From Psychroserpens sp. NJDZ02 (GTDB lineage: Bacteria > Bacteroidota > Bacteroidia > Flavobacteriales > Flavobacteriaceae): a stretch of 64,000 bases of DNA. Positions 45,784 through 54,960 of the stretch are shown piece after piece. Every line of letters begins with the position of its first letter. Position 1 is the stretch's first letter. The notes under the pieces are model-generated. The model had not been told where the DNA came from. It did no database searches and saw nothing but the letters and a program-made list of their open reading frames with translations. The position numbers were made by a program, and so were the translations under genes. The stretch lies in contig NZ_CP039451.1 of NCBI RefSeq assembly GCF_004843725.1, positions 308,501 to 372,500 of the forward strand, written 5' to 3'.

Positions 45784-46311
45784 TTACTCTTGAACTTCAG
45801 TTTCTTCCTCTATAACTTCTTCTTCTATAGTTTCTTCTTCCGTGTCATTATCAGAATCCATATCATCATCAGAATTTAAATCAGGGTTACCTGTTTCTTT
45901 ACTCTGATTCCCCATACCTTCTTTATTCATAGACTCTTTATCCATGCTCACTAACCATTTTCCGTCTACTTTTTCAAGATTAATTGGCATGTTTTGATCA
46001 CCTTCTTCTTTACCACTTGTCATTTTTACAGTACAAACAGCTTTATCACCATCAATTTTAGTTTCCACAACTTCAAAATCCATATCTGCTTCTCCCATTT
46101 TTTCAGCAAACTGATCTTTTGCCCCAAAAGACTCTAACATAGATAACATTGATTTAGTATCTGTAGTTGCATATTCTTTAGCCGTTTTAAAATCTCCTGA
46201 GTACATACTCTCTAAAAATTTTATTGTTGCACCTTCAGGTCCACCTCCTCCACAGGCAGTTAACATAAAAAAGCATGAGACTAGAATTGTTTTTAAAATT
46301 TGTGTTTTCAT
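45784..46311 (-). CDS. DUF4878-type lipoprotein
   Basis: The signal peptide ends in FMLTACGGGG, with the lipidated cysteine near residue 20. An NTF2-like DUF4878 domain follows: ATIKFLESMYSGDFKTAKEYATTDTKSML and then VDGKWLVSMDKES. The C-terminal 45 residues are an acidic, low-complexity tail of Glu, Asp and Ser. The family is found at the periplasmic face, with no catalytic role shown. It leads a two-gene unit with the NlpC/P60-like hydrolase. Confidence 0.9.
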   Translation of the reverse strand: MKTQILKTILVSCFFMLTACGGGGPEGATIKFLESMYSGDFKTAKEYATTDTKSMLSMLESFGAKDQFAEKMGEADMDFEVVETKIDGDKAVCTVKMTSGKEEGDQNMPINLEKVDGKWLVSMDKESMNKEGMGNQSKETGNPDLNSDDDMDSDNDTEEETIEEEVIEEETEVQE

Positions 46312-46620
46312 TATTGATTGGTTTTTATTATATTTTGTAAATATACTTTATTAGAGGTTATAAACAAATCTTATTTAAAATCATTCAATGATAAAAATTG
46401 TGTGTAAACACCAATCACAACTGCTATAACAAGAAACCCGCTTAACATTAAATCGAATACGTTTTAAGCTATACATCGATTATTTATAAGTTCGAATAAA
46501 TTAAATTTAACGCTAGATATTTAATTATCTATAGTTTTAAATTGTATTATGTTACCGTTATGTAGATAAAATGAATTAAAAACCAAGAACAAATCATTGC
46601 CAAATAAATAAAAACCAAAT
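46312..46620. other. AT-rich non-coding gap between divergent genes
   Basis: I see no gene or clear repeat. It must contain the promoters of the DUF4878 gene and the VanW-like gene; no box is convincing enough to place. Confidence 0.4.
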
Positions 46621-47433
46621 TTGAACGAAATAAAAAAACCAATAGAAAGAGGTCAATTAAGACAAGTTTTAGGGAAAGAATACTTTATTCTTAAACGACA
46701 ATGGGATTGGTTCTTTTCTGACAAAACCTATTCAAAACAATCTTTAACTTCGGATTGCAATCATTCCGTATTTAAACATAGCTCTTTAGTTTTGAGACCA
46801 TTGAAAGATGTGGACATGTATCTTCAAGAAAATAAAAGGACCAATCTTAAAATTGCCATCCAACATTTAAATGACATAGAAATTAAACCTAATGAATACT
46901 TTTCGCTGTGGAAACTAGTTGGTAGACCTACTAAAAGAAAAGGCTATTTAGAAGGATTAGTTTTAAAGAGTGGGAAAATTGATAAAGATACAGGAGGCGG
47001 ACTTTGCCAACTTGGAAATCTTTTATTTTGGATTTTTGCACATAGTCCATTAACTGTGAAAGAACGTTATAGACATGGGTTTGATGTTTTTCCTGATATC
47101 AATAGGAAAGTCCCTTTTGGAGCTGGAGCCACTTTATCTTATAACTATATAGATTTGCAGATTAAAAATGAAACAAAAAATAGTTTTGTTATCAAGTTAT
47201 GGATGGATGACACGCATTTAAATGGTGAATTATTTTCAAAAGACAAACTAGAAGACTCTTTTAAAGTTGAAGAAAGAAACCATCAAATTAAACAACAATT
47301 TTGGGGTGGTTACTCCAGACATAATCAGATTTTTAAAATTATTACATCTCCACATTCTATAACAGAGAAAATGATCGTAGAAAACCATGCTATCATGATG
47401 TATGATCCTTTTCTTAGCGAGAAAACTAAGTAA
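46621..47433 (+). CDS. VanW-like protein
   Basis: The VanW signature is clear: NEYFSLWKLVGRPTKRKGYLEGLVLKSGKIDKDTGGGLCQLGNLLFWIFAHSP is the core and RYRHGFDVFPD follows (described in pieces: FSLWKLVGRP, GGGLCQLGN, RHGFDVFPD). The family name comes from a gene in vancomycin-resistance clusters, but its biochemical role is not known and VanW-like genes occur widely outside them. No resistance genes are here. The start codon appears to be TTG, because no ATG precedes the conserved part in frame. No signal peptide was seen. Confidence 0.85.
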   Translation: MNEIKKPIERGQLRQVLGKEYFILKRQWDWFFSDKTYSKQSLTSDCNHSVFKHSSLVLRPLKDVDMYLQENKRTNLKIAIQHLNDIEIKPNEYFSLWKLVGRPTKRKGYLEGLVLKSGKIDKDTGGGLCQLGNLLFWIFAHSPLTVKERYRHGFDVFPDINRKVPFGAGATLSYNYIDLQIKNETKNSFVIKLWMDDTHLNGELFSKDKLEDSFKVEERNHQIKQQFWGGYSRHNQIFKIITSPHSITEKMIVENHAIMMYDPFLSEKTK

Positions 47434-47440
47434 ACAAAAT

Positions 47441-47484
47441 ATAAAGTATACGCGCTATTACAATCATTAGTGCGTATACTTTAT
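47441..47484. terminator. Bidirectional terminator between convergent genes
   Basis: ATAAAGTATACGCGCT pairs with AGTGCGTATACTTTAT (one G-U) around a 12-base loop, between the convergent VanW-like and rimO genes. Confidence 0.8.
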
Positions 47485-47495
47485 TTAAATAAAAA

Positions 47496-48800
47496 TTACT
47501 TAACTAATTCTCCGTACAAGTCAAAGTCTTCAGCTTCTGTAACTTTAATATTATAATACTCTCCAGTTTTTAAATACGTCTCGGTAGCATCAATTAACAC
47601 TTCGTTATCTACATCTGGACTATCAAATTCCGTACGACCAACAAAATATGTGCCTTCTTTACGATCGATAACGACATTAAAGGTCTCTCCAATTTTTTCT
47701 TGATTTAATTCCCAAGAAATTTGAGATTGAATTTCCATAATTTGGTTCGCTCTATCTTGCTTCACCTCTTGTGGCACATCATCCTCTAATTTATAAGCAT
47801 GTGTGTTTTCTTCATGAGAATACGTAAAGCATCCTAAACGCTCAAAACGCATGTCTTTAACCCATTGTTTTAACTCTTGAAAATGTGCTTCCGTTTCACC
47901 TGGATACCCAACAATTAATGTCGTTCTGATAGTCATTTCTGGAACTATAGCTCTAAACTCTTCTATTAGCTTAGTTGTTTTTGCCTTTGTAGTACCACGA
48001 CGCATACTTTTTAATAAATCGTCACTAATATGTTGTAATGGAATATCTAGATAATTACAAATTTTAGGTTCGCGTTTCATTAAATCTAAAACATCCATCG
48101 GGAAACCTGTTGGAAATGCATAATGTAATCTTATCCACTCTATACCTTCAACTTTTACTAAGTTTTCAAGTAACTCTGCAAGGTTACGTTTTTTATAAAT
48201 ATCTAAACCGTAGTATGTTAAATCTTGAGCAATTAAGATCAATTCTTTAACACCATTGGCTGCTAATTTTTCAGCTTCAATAACTAAATTTTCGATTGGT
48301 GTCGATTTGTGTTTTCCTCTCATTATAGGAATTGCACAAAAACTACAAGGTCTATCACAACCTTCTGCGATCTTTAAATACGCATAATTTTTTGGCGTTG
48401 TTGTTAGACGCTCTCCAATTAACTCATGTTTATAATCTGCACCTAAAGCTTTAAGTAGTCCAGGTAATTCTGTAGTTCCAAAATACTGATCAACATTAGG
48501 GATATCCTTTTGTAATTCTGGCTTATATCGTTCACTTAAACAACCAGTTACAAATACTTTATCAACCTCTCCATCTTCCTTTTTTTGCATGTACTCTAAA
48601 ATAGTGTTCACGCTTTCCTCCTTGGCATTATTGATAAAACCACACGTATTAATCACAACGACATTACCTTCCTCTTCATGCACAACTTCTTTTCCGTTAG
48701 CCTTTAATTGTCCCATTAGGACTTCGCTATCGTAAACGTTTTTACTACAACCTAAAGTTATTACGTTGATTTTGTTCTTTTTAAGTGACTTTGTTCTCAT
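47496..48800 (-). CDS. rimO: Ribosomal protein S12 methylthiotransferase RimO
   Basis: This radical-SAM enzyme methylthiolates an aspartate of S12. The N-terminal UPF0004 domain has TLGCSKNVYDSE, VVINTCGFI and VTGCLSERY with the cysteines of the auxiliary cluster. The radical-SAM motif is CDRPCSFC, and a TRAM domain lies at the C-terminus (about 365-434). S12 itself is not nearby. A TATCTTTG box lies 18 bp upstream. The gene is near rpmB-rpmG and ftsY, as in related genomes. Confidence 0.96.
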   Translation of the reverse strand: MRTKSLKKNKINVITLGCSKNVYDSEVLMGQLKANGKEVVHEEEGNVVVINTCGFINNAKEESVNTILEYMQKKEDGEVDKVFVTGCLSERYKPELQKDIPNVDQYFGTTELPGLLKALGADYKHELIGERLTTTPKNYAYLKIAEGCDRPCSFCAIPIMRGKHKSTPIENLVIEAEKLAANGVKELILIAQDLTYYGLDIYKKRNLAELLENLVKVEGIEWIRLHYAFPTGFPMDVLDLMKREPKICNYLDIPLQHISDDLLKSMRRGTTKAKTTKLIEEFRAIVPEMTIRTTLIVGYPGETEAHFQELKQWVKDMRFERLGCFTYSHEENTHAYKLEDDVPQEVKQDRANQIMEIQSQISWELNQEKIGETFNVVIDRKEGTYFVGRTEFDSPDVDNEVLIDATETYLKTGEYYNIKVTEAEDFDLYGELVK

Positions 48801-49114
48801 ACCTCATTTTTGGACTGCAAAGATACTATCTAATTTTAATATATCAGATATTAAACCCTTATGATTTATATTAGTCAAATAGAAATACCAACACCATTAC
48901 AACATGCACTTCTCTTTTTAGTGTAATAGTTATAAGCATTATAAATTTTGCTTCTAAAAATGAAAGCGTTTCTATTACCCAATCTGCTTACGATGTTATT
49001 TATTTACTTCCAATAAATTTAAAGATATGAAGCAATGCTTCTCCTACTTAGCAAAATTGAAAGAGCATCAAACTATGATAATTTACTTTGGGAGCACAAA
49101 AAGACTGTTATAGA
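48801..49114. other. Non-coding gap upstream of rimO
   Basis: No gene was recognised. On the minus strand TATCTTTG (48825-48818) is a good -7 candidate for rimO, with a leader of about 10 bases. The rest, including short frames near 49020, does not resemble coding DNA. Confidence 0.45.
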
Positions 49115-50764
49115 CTAATCGTATTTTACAGGTGCTATTCTTTTTTTAGAAGCTTGCTCGTACAAATAGGCATATTCCAATATTTCTTTTTCCGAATCGC
49201 CAATTATGGTTAATCCTTTTGGCTCACCCATTATAGCATATCCCATAGGGATTGTAATTGCCGGAATTTCAGCTACAGCTGCATATCCTGCATGATAATT
49301 ATTTATTGATAGAAAAGCATCTAAATTGTGTTGTTGTTTTACAGAATAAAAATACGATGTTCCATTAATTTTTAATTGTTTTTTTATGTCTATAAATTCC
49401 TTCTCCGTCGCTGTATCTGCCACTATACCTTTAAATAAGTTTTGACCGTAAGGCATTCTTTTTATAGAATCTTGCAAATTAAAAGCCATAACATCTTCCA
49501 CTGATTTTAAACCTAAAGAGGGAGCTCCATATTTAGCAAAATATTCTGGTAGATCTTTTTTCATATCTAAATTAAGTAACCTTAAAAAATCTGGTAGTTG
49601 ATACGCTTTAGGTTCAAACTCGATAATCGTTGCTCCCTGTAATTTTAACTCTGAAATCGCTTTAACATATAATGAATCTTCAAGCAAAGCCTTAAAAGCA
49701 CCAAATGTTTTACCTCTAAGTGATGCATTTTTAAACTTTGAATAATTAATATCGCCCTGTTTTAAGTCTTTTGATTTGAAAGATTTAGCATCTTCTGAAT
49801 CATAGCCATAAATAGCATCTAATACAATAGACGTATCCATAACGTTTTTAGCAATAGGCCCACCAGTATCTAATGTCGATGAAATTGGAATAATACCACC
49901 ACGACTAACTAATCCTATTTTTGGTTTTAAACCCACTACCGAATTTTGGCTAGATGGGGACAGTATCGATCCTGACGTTTCGCTACCAATTGCAGCGACA
50001 CAAAAATTAGCTGCAACTGCTACTGCACTTCCAGAACTAGAACCACCTGTATCTATAGTTTTGCGACCATAAGGATTTAAAGTTTGCCCTCCAATAGCAC
50101 TATAACCACTTGGGCAGTCTCCACAAAAGAAATAGGCCCACTCACTTAAATTAGCTTTACCTAAAATTAAAGCATTATTAGATTTAAGCTTAGTAACTAT
50201 AAATGCATCTTGGGTCGTATTATCTTTAAGTGCAACCGCACCTGCTGTCGTTGGCATATTAGCAGTATTGATATTATCTTTCAATAAAATAGGCATTCCA
50301 AAAAGTGATACTTGTAATTCTTTAGTATCACTTAAAGTGCTACGCAAACTATCTTTACGTTTTGCTTCTTTAATAATATTAGGATTAATTGCTATTACAG
50401 AATTTAATGAGAGTTCATTTTCTCTATCAAATTTTCTGATCCTAAATAAATAAAACTTAGTTAAAACTTCATAACTCAAAAGACCATTAGTCACATGCTG
50501 TTGCAAAGTTGGAATGTCTTGCTCTAAAATTAATGGTTTTAAAGTATTGTAGTCTTCTTCGTTAAAATCTTCTAATTGCACATTTAAATCTTCCCACATT
50601 TTAGTTTTAGACAAATATTTAGAGTCCAACACCTTAAACTCTCTAAAGGGTTTGATTGCTATGTCACTAGCTGCTTCGGTATCAATATCAGCAATTACCG
50701 TTTGCTTATTGTTTTTACAACCCGTTAGAATTATTAGTAAGAAAAAGACTTGAACTAATTTCAT
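49115..50764 (-). CDS. Amidase signature family lipoprotein
   Basis: The signal ends in LIILTGCKNN, so the protein is lipid-anchored. The amidase-signature Ser-Ser-Lys triad is visible: the lysine in LLKDNINTANMPTTAGAVAL, the serines in DTGGSSSGSAVAVAA and SETSGSILSPSSQN. The length of 549 fits the family. The likely location is the periplasm, where it could cleave amide bonds in peptides or small molecules; the substrate is unknown. Downstream of ftsY on the same strand but separated by a terminator, so it is probably independent. Confidence 0.92.
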   Translation of the reverse strand: MKLVQVFFLLIILTGCKNNKQTVIADIDTEAASDIAIKPFREFKVLDSKYLSKTKMWEDLNVQLEDFNEEDYNTLKPLILEQDIPTLQQHVTNGLLSYEVLTKFYLFRIRKFDRENELSLNSVIAINPNIIKEAKRKDSLRSTLSDTKELQVSLFGMPILLKDNINTANMPTTAGAVALKDNTTQDAFIVTKLKSNNALILGKANLSEWAYFFCGDCPSGYSAIGGQTLNPYGRKTIDTGGSSSGSAVAVAANFCVAAIGSETSGSILSPSSQNSVVGLKPKIGLVSRGGIIPISSTLDTGGPIAKNVMDTSIVLDAIYGYDSEDAKSFKSKDLKQGDINYSKFKNASLRGKTFGAFKALLEDSLYVKAISELKLQGATIIEFEPKAYQLPDFLRLLNLDMKKDLPEYFAKYGAPSLGLKSVEDVMAFNLQDSIKRMPYGQNLFKGIVADTATEKEFIDIKKQLKINGTSYFYSVKQQHNLDAFLSINNYHAGYAAVAEIPAITIPMGYAIMGEPKGLTIIGDSEKEILEYAYLYEQASKKRIAPVKYD

Positions 50765-50794
50765 GTGCTATTTTTTCTTAAAAATACAAAATAA

Positions 50795-50823
50795 AAAAGG
50801 AGTGCAAAAAATGCACTCCTTTT
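50795..50823 (-). terminator. Terminator downstream of ftsY
   Basis: AAAAGGAGTGCA and TGCACTCCTTTT pair perfectly around five bases. On the minus strand a T-rich run follows. Confidence 0.85.
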
Positions 50824-50847
50824 AAGATATATATTATGTCTCTGTTT

Positions 50848-51822
50848 TTATTTAAAGAACGAATCTACAAATTCGAATTTATTAAACACTTGTAAGTCTT
50901 CAATGCCCTCTCCTACGCCAATATACTTGACAGGTATCTGAAATTGGTCACTAATACCAATAACAACACCACCTTTTGCTGTACCGTCTAATTTAGTAAC
51001 AGCCAAAGTTGTAACTTCTGTCGCTGCCGTAAATTGCTTTGCTTGTTCAAAAGCATTCTGACCTGTACTACCATCCAAAACCAATAAAACATCATGAGGT
51101 GCGTCCCCAATCACTTTTTGCATAACACGTTTAACCTTGGTTAACTCGTTCATTAAGTTAATCTTGTTATGTAAACGTCCTGCCGTATCAATTATAATAA
51201 CATCTGCGTCTTGGGTCACACCAGATTCTAATGCATCAAAAGCTACAGATGCTGGATCTGATCCCATATCTTGACGGACCATAGGTACATCTACACGATC
51301 GGCCCATACTTGTAATTGATCAATTGCTGCCGCTCTAAAGGTATCTGCTGCACCTAGAACAACTTTTAAGCCCTGCTTTTTAAATTGATATGCTAATTTA
51401 CCAATGGTTGTCGTTTTACCAACACCATTAACGCCAACGACCATTAAAACATATGGTGTTTTTGACCCATCGGCTTGTTTTGGTAATTCTGGAATTTTAT
51501 ATTCTGTATCTTCACCAGAGTTGGTTTCAGATAATAATCCTGCGATCTCTTCTCGCAAAATCTTATTAAGCTCGTCAGTACCCAAATATTTGTCCTTAGA
51601 AACTCTATCTTCAATACGGTTAATAATTTTTAGTGTTGTACTAACACCAACATCACTAGACACTAAAATCTCTTCTAGGTTATCTAAGACTGCATCATCT
51701 ACCTTAGATTTCCCTGCTACCGCTTTACTTAGTTTTCCTAAAAAACTAGTACTTGATTTTTCTAAACCTTTATCTAAGGTTTCTTTTTTCTCTGAAGAAA
51801 ATATTTTTTTAAAAAAACTCAT
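50848..51822 (-). CDS. ftsY: Signal recognition particle receptor FtsY
   Basis: FtsY receives SRP-ribosome complexes at the inner membrane. The N domain helices (about 20-100) are followed by the G domain with Walker A GVNGVGKTTTIGKLA, the DTFRAAAIDQLQVWA stretch, DTAGRLHNK, TKLDGTAKGG and the C-terminal YIGVGEGIEDLQVF. The acidic N-terminal extension is short, usual in this group. The gene lies downstream of rpmB-rpmG-DUF4295 but behind a terminator, and has a perfect inverted repeat 66 bp upstream. Confidence 0.97.
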   Translation of the reverse strand: MSFFKKIFSSEKKETLDKGLEKSSTSFLGKLSKAVAGKSKVDDAVLDNLEEILVSSDVGVSTTLKIINRIEDRVSKDKYLGTDELNKILREEIAGLLSETNSGEDTEYKIPELPKQADGSKTPYVLMVVGVNGVGKTTTIGKLAYQFKKQGLKVVLGAADTFRAAAIDQLQVWADRVDVPMVRQDMGSDPASVAFDALESGVTQDADVIIIDTAGRLHNKINLMNELTKVKRVMQKVIGDAPHDVLLVLDGSTGQNAFEQAKQFTAATEVTTLAVTKLDGTAKGGVVIGISDQFQIPVKYIGVGEGIEDLQVFNKFEFVDSFFK

Positions 51823-51887
51823 CTGTTTTTTATTGGTTTTTATTGATTAGCCTATTACAATTATAGCGCCTAATTTAAAGGTCTGCT

Positions 51888-51910
51888 ACATTGTCATAGT
51901 ATGACAATGT
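51888..51910. promoter_or_regulatory. Perfect inverted repeat upstream of ftsY
   Basis: ACATTGTCAT and ATGACAATGT are exact inverted arms with a three-base spacer. No T run follows on the minus strand, so it is more likely an operator or an RNA leader hairpin than a terminator. It lies between the DUF4295 terminator and the ftsY start. Confidence 0.55.
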
Positions 51911-51936
51911 AAAGTAACGTAATATTTTAACAACAA

Positions 51937-51967
51937 AAAAGCCACTCTCCATTAGAAAGTAGCTTTT
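51937..51967 (-). terminator. Terminator of the rpmB-rpmG-DUF4295 operon
   Basis: On the minus strand AAAAGCTACTTTC pairs over 13 bp with GAGAGTGGCTTTT (two G-U pairs) and is followed by a T run. It sits about 20 bp past the DUF4295 stop. Confidence 0.82.
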
Positions 51968-51989
51968 GTATACTGTAAATTTCTGAAGA

Positions 51990-52142
51990 CTATTTGTCTT
52001 TCATGAAATCGCTAACAAATTCTGGTGCCATGATTGCTTCCACAAACATGTAAGCTCCTGTTTTTGGAGACTTCACCATTTTTATTGCTTTTGATAATCT
52101 TTTAGACGACGTCTGTAAAGATGCTACGGTTTTCTTTGCCAT
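51990..52142 (-). CDS. DUF4295 small basic protein (50 aa)
   Basis: Translation of the minus strand gives a 50-residue, lysine-rich protein beginning MAKKTVASLQTSSKRL. It contains KMVKSPKTGAYMFVEAIM and ends in SDFMKDK. This is DUF4295, a Bacteroidota-specific family always found next to rpmG and probably ribosome-associated. It follows rpmG by 35 bp and ends just before a strong terminator. The gene is easy to miss because of its size. Confidence 0.93.
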   Translation of the reverse strand: MAKKTVASLQTSSKRLSKAIKMVKSPKTGAYMFVEAIMAPEFVSDFMKDK

Positions 52143-52177
52143 GACTTATATGGTTTTAGTATTCCTTTAAAGGAATA

Positions 52178-52360
52178 TTATTTAATTTCTTTGTGAACGG
52201 TCATTTTCTTCAAGATAGGATTGAATTTCTTAATTTCCATTCTATCTGGAGTATTCTTTTTGTTCTTCGTTGTAATATAACGAGACGTTCCTGGCTTTCC
52301 AGACTCCTTGTGCTCTGTGCACTCTAATATTACTTGTACTCTATTACCTCTCTTTGCCAT
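52178..52360 (-). CDS. rpmG: 50S ribosomal protein L33
   Basis: The protein has 60 residues with the L33 pattern [39 protein letters not shown] and the end VHKEIK. Only the first cysteine (ILECTEH) is present, with no CxxC pairs, so this is the zinc-free form. Middle gene of the rpmB-rpmG-DUF4295 operon, 27 bp after rpmB. Confidence 0.96.
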   Translation of the reverse strand: MAKRGNRVQVILECTEHKESGKPGTSRYITTKNKKNTPDRMEIKKFNPILKKMTVHKEIK

Positions 52361-52387
52361 AATTATTATACTTTACCTTTTGGGCAA

Positions 52388-52624
52388 TTATTTTACAAAT
52401 CCGTTAGCTCTTGCTCTTTTTAACGTAGCAGAGATACCGATTTTATTAATAGTTTTTAACGCTGATGTAGATATTTTTAAAGTTACCCACTTATCTTCTT
52501 CAGGAATATAAAAACGTTTTTTAATCAAATTAGCATCAAATGTACGCTTAGTTCTATTCTTTGCGTGAGACACGTTGTTTCCAACCATTGCCTTCTTTCC
52601 TGTAAGTTCACAAACTCTTGACAT
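52388..52624 (-). CDS. rpmB: 50S ribosomal protein L28
   Basis: L28 begins MSRVCELTGKKAMVGNNVSHAKNRTKR, and has WVTLKISTSALKTINKIG toward the C-terminus. The length of 78 is typical. It is the first gene of a ribosomal operon with a well-formed -33/-7 promoter upstream. L28 is a component of the large subunit near the tRNA exit region. Confidence 0.96.
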   Translation of the reverse strand: MSRVCELTGKKAMVGNNVSHAKNRTKRTFDANLIKKRFYIPEEDKWVTLKISTSALKTINKIGISATLKRARANGFVK

Positions 52625-52664
52625 TACTTTATAACTTTAAAATATGTTATTAAAAATCGAGGTG

Positions 52665-52694
52665 CAAATATACTAATTATTTACTATTTAACAA
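52665..52694 (-). promoter_or_regulatory. Candidate promoter of rpmB-rpmG-DUF4295
   Basis: On the minus strand TTG (52694-52692) and TATATTTG (52672-52665) lie 19 bp apart, close to the Bacteroidota consensus. The -7 box is about 40 bp before the rpmB ATG. Confidence 0.6.
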
Positions 52695-52705
52695 CAGGTT
52701 AATAA

Positions 52706-53956
52706 TTAATTTTTAAAAATTTCTTTTTGAAGCAGCTCGAAAGCCTTATTTACGGCTTTATTTATAACCCTTTCGCGATGGTTTCCCATGTTAAATTCAT
52801 GAGCCTCAACACCGTTTTTTGTAGCTATTGCTATAAAAACGGTTCCTACCTCTGCATCAGAGTCTCCTTTTGTTGGTCCAGCATTACCTGTAGTCGCAAT
52901 TGCAAAATCTGATTTAAATTTTTCTCTAACATTGGTCGCCATAGCCATTGCAACTTGCGAACTAACAACAGAATGCTCCCTAATTAGCTGTTCAGAAACG
53001 CCTAAAACGTCAATTTTTGCTTGGGTTGCATAACTCACAATTCCACCTTTAAAAAAAGCAGAAGCTCCTGAATGTGATGTAAATTGCTCTGCTAATTTTC
53101 CGCCAGTACAACTTTCTGCCAAAGCTAATGTTTTACCTTTTTCGGTTAATTGCTTCCCGATAATTAGTTCTAATCCTTCATTATTATCTTGAAAACCAAC
53201 AAAAACATCTTCAATTAGCGGTAGTATCTGATCTATTTCTGTTTGAATCTCTTGCTTAAGCAGATCTTCGTCTTCTCCAATAGCTGACAAGCGCAATCTA
53301 ACGCTTCCAATGCTTGGCAAGTAAGCTAATTTAATATGCTTTGGTAAAGCGTCCTCAACAGCTTCTAAACGATCTGCAATGACACTTTCTCCCAAACCAT
53401 AGGTTAAAAGTGTTTTGTGTATAATAAATGGGCGCTTGTATTTTAAAACTAACTTAGGAAGTACTTCAAACTCTATTAACGCCCTCATTTCATAAGGCAC
53501 CCCTGGAAGGGATATAAACGTTTTTTTACCCTTTTCAAACCACATCCCCGGCGCTGTTCCAAAACGATTGGTTAACACCTTAGCTTGAGAAGGTACTAAG
53601 GCCTGTGTCCTGTTACTCTCGGAAATTGGATGATCTACATATTGTTTAAACAAGTCTTCAACATGTTGTAAAACTGCTTCGTTTTTAACTAAAGTATCAT
53701 TAAAATACGTCGCTAAAGTATGTTTTGTTATATCGTCTTTTGTAGGTCCTAATCCACCCGTAATAATTATGATATCTGCATTAACTTCCGCTTCAGCAAA
53801 CGCTTTTAACAGATGTGATTTATCATCCTGAATAGACGTGATTTGATACACTGACACCCCTATAGAATTTAATGCTTTACCAATAAATGCTGAGTTTGTA
53901 TCCACTACTTGACCGATTAAAATTTCATCGCCAATAGTAATTATTTCTGCTTTCAT
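52706..53956 (-). CDS. cinA: CinA family protein (NMN deamidase-related)
   Basis: The N-terminal half is a MoCF-like domain ([39 protein letters not shown]). The C-terminal half is a CinA domain with [23 protein letters not shown] and [23 protein letters not shown], the site that deamidates nicotinamide mononucleotide. Length 416. The start overlaps the end of the Hpt gene by four bases (ATGA), so the two are translationally coupled. Confidence 0.95.
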   Translation of the reverse strand: MKAEIITIGDEILIGQVVDTNSAFIGKALNSIGVSVYQITSIQDDKSHLLKAFAEAEVNADIIIITGGLGPTKDDITKHTLATYFNDTLVKNEAVLQHVEDLFKQYVDHPISESNRTQALVPSQAKVLTNRFGTAPGMWFEKGKKTFISLPGVPYEMRALIEFEVLPKLVLKYKRPFIIHKTLLTYGLGESVIADRLEAVEDALPKHIKLAYLPSIGSVRLRLSAIGEDEDLLKQEIQTEIDQILPLIEDVFVGFQDNNEGLELIIGKQLTEKGKTLALAESCTGGKLAEQFTSHSGASAFFKGGIVSYATQAKIDVLGVSEQLIREHSVVSSQVAMAMATNVREKFKSDFAIATTGNAGPTKGDSDAEVGTVFIAIATKNGVEAHEFNMGNHRERVINKAVNKAFELLQKEIFKN

Positions 53957-54297
53957 TCTAAATTAAAATCTTCAATAAGTTCATTAGTTGCTCTTTCTAC
54001 AGCAGCTAATACTTTATTTAATTTATCTGTAATATCCTTTTCTGTTTGTTCCAGTTTTCCCCAATCTTGTACTTCAATCAAATCGTCTAAAATCCCTAAT
54101 TCAAACATATCTACTGTTGGCTTCATCTTATGAGCGGTTTGATACGTTTGGAGATAATTTTTTTCCGCGACAGCTATTTTAAGTACTCTAGCGTCTTCTG
54201 GAACTTCTTCAATAAATGTCGAAGCTAATGCTAATAAAAATTCTTGATCATTATCAGCTAATTCTTTTAATCTATGTAATTTGTAGTGTATTTCCAT
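53953..54297 (-). CDS. Hpt (histidine phosphotransfer) domain protein
   Basis: This single-domain four-helix protein of 114 residues has the phospho-accepting histidine in [16 protein letters not shown], matching HxxKP. Such proteins relay phosphate between hybrid kinases and response regulators. No kinase or regulator is in the window. It sits between the FAH gene, which ends at the base before it starts, and cinA, forming a compact operon without obvious functional unity. Confidence 0.9.
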   Translation of the reverse strand: MEIHYKLHRLKELADNDQEFLLALASTFIEEVPEDARVLKIAVAEKNYLQTYQTAHKMKPTVDMFELGILDDLIEVQDWGKLEQTEKDITDKLNKVLAAVERATNELIEDFNLE

Positions 54298-54909
54298 TTA
54301 TTTTACTGTTATTGAAAAAAGTTCTCTATCCTCAAGAAATCCTTTTAGTCTATCGTTAGCAATTACCTTACCAACGCCTGCAGGTGTTCCCGTAAATATA
54401 ATATCTCCGATCTTTAAAGTAAAATATTTTGACACATATTCTATCAATTCGTCAATTTTCCACAACATTAAATTAGTATTTGCGGTTTGAACCACACTTG
54501 AATTTTTTTCCAATCTAAAATTCAGATTATCCACGTCAGAAAATTCTGTCTTATCAATCCATTTACCAATAACAGCTGCACCATCAAAAGATTTTGCTTT
54601 TTCCCAAGGCAACCCCTTATCTTTTAATTGTTTTTGCACATCTCGAGCGGTAAAATCAATCCCCAAACCGACTTGGTCATAATATTTATGTGCAAATTTT
54701 TTATCTATATGCTTCCCTAGTTTGTTTATTTTAATTAAAACTTCCACTTCATAATGTACATCATCCGAAAAATCAGGAATAAAAAAGGGTTGCTTTTTTA
54801 ACAATATGGCATTATCAGATTTGATAAAAACAACAGGATCTGTAGGTTTTTCGTTTTCTAACTCTTTAATATGGTCTGTATAATTACGACCTATGCAGAT
54901 TAATTTCAT
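54298..54909 (-). CDS. Fumarylacetoacetate hydrolase family protein
   Basis: This is a short FAH-fold enzyme (203 residues). Metal-binding residues lie in DVHYEVEVLIKINKLG (ExE) and the downstream aspartate in GLGIDFTARDVQ; GDIIFTGTPAGVGKV is the C-terminal signature. Related proteins act as acylpyruvases or oxaloacetate-decarboxylase/tautomerase enzymes; the exact substrate cannot be told. First gene after the exonuclease on this strand, with no gap to the Hpt gene. Confidence 0.92.
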   Translation of the reverse strand: MKLICIGRNYTDHIKELENEKPTDPVVFIKSDNAILLKKQPFFIPDFSDDVHYEVEVLIKINKLGKHIDKKFAHKYYDQVGLGIDFTARDVQKQLKDKGLPWEKAKSFDGAAVIGKWIDKTEFSDVDNLNFRLEKNSSVVQTANTNLMLWKIDELIEYVSKYFTLKIGDIIFTGTPAGVGKVIANDRLKGFLEDRELFSITVK

Positions 54910-54960
54910 ATTCAGTATTTTCTATTATTCAATTTACGATAACAGTTAACGCTCAAACCA

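Noticed and set aside
46621..47433. Vancomycin-resistance locus from the VanW-like gene
   Set aside because: VanW-like genes occur widely without van clusters, and no ligase, dehydrogenase or dipeptidase genes are nearby.
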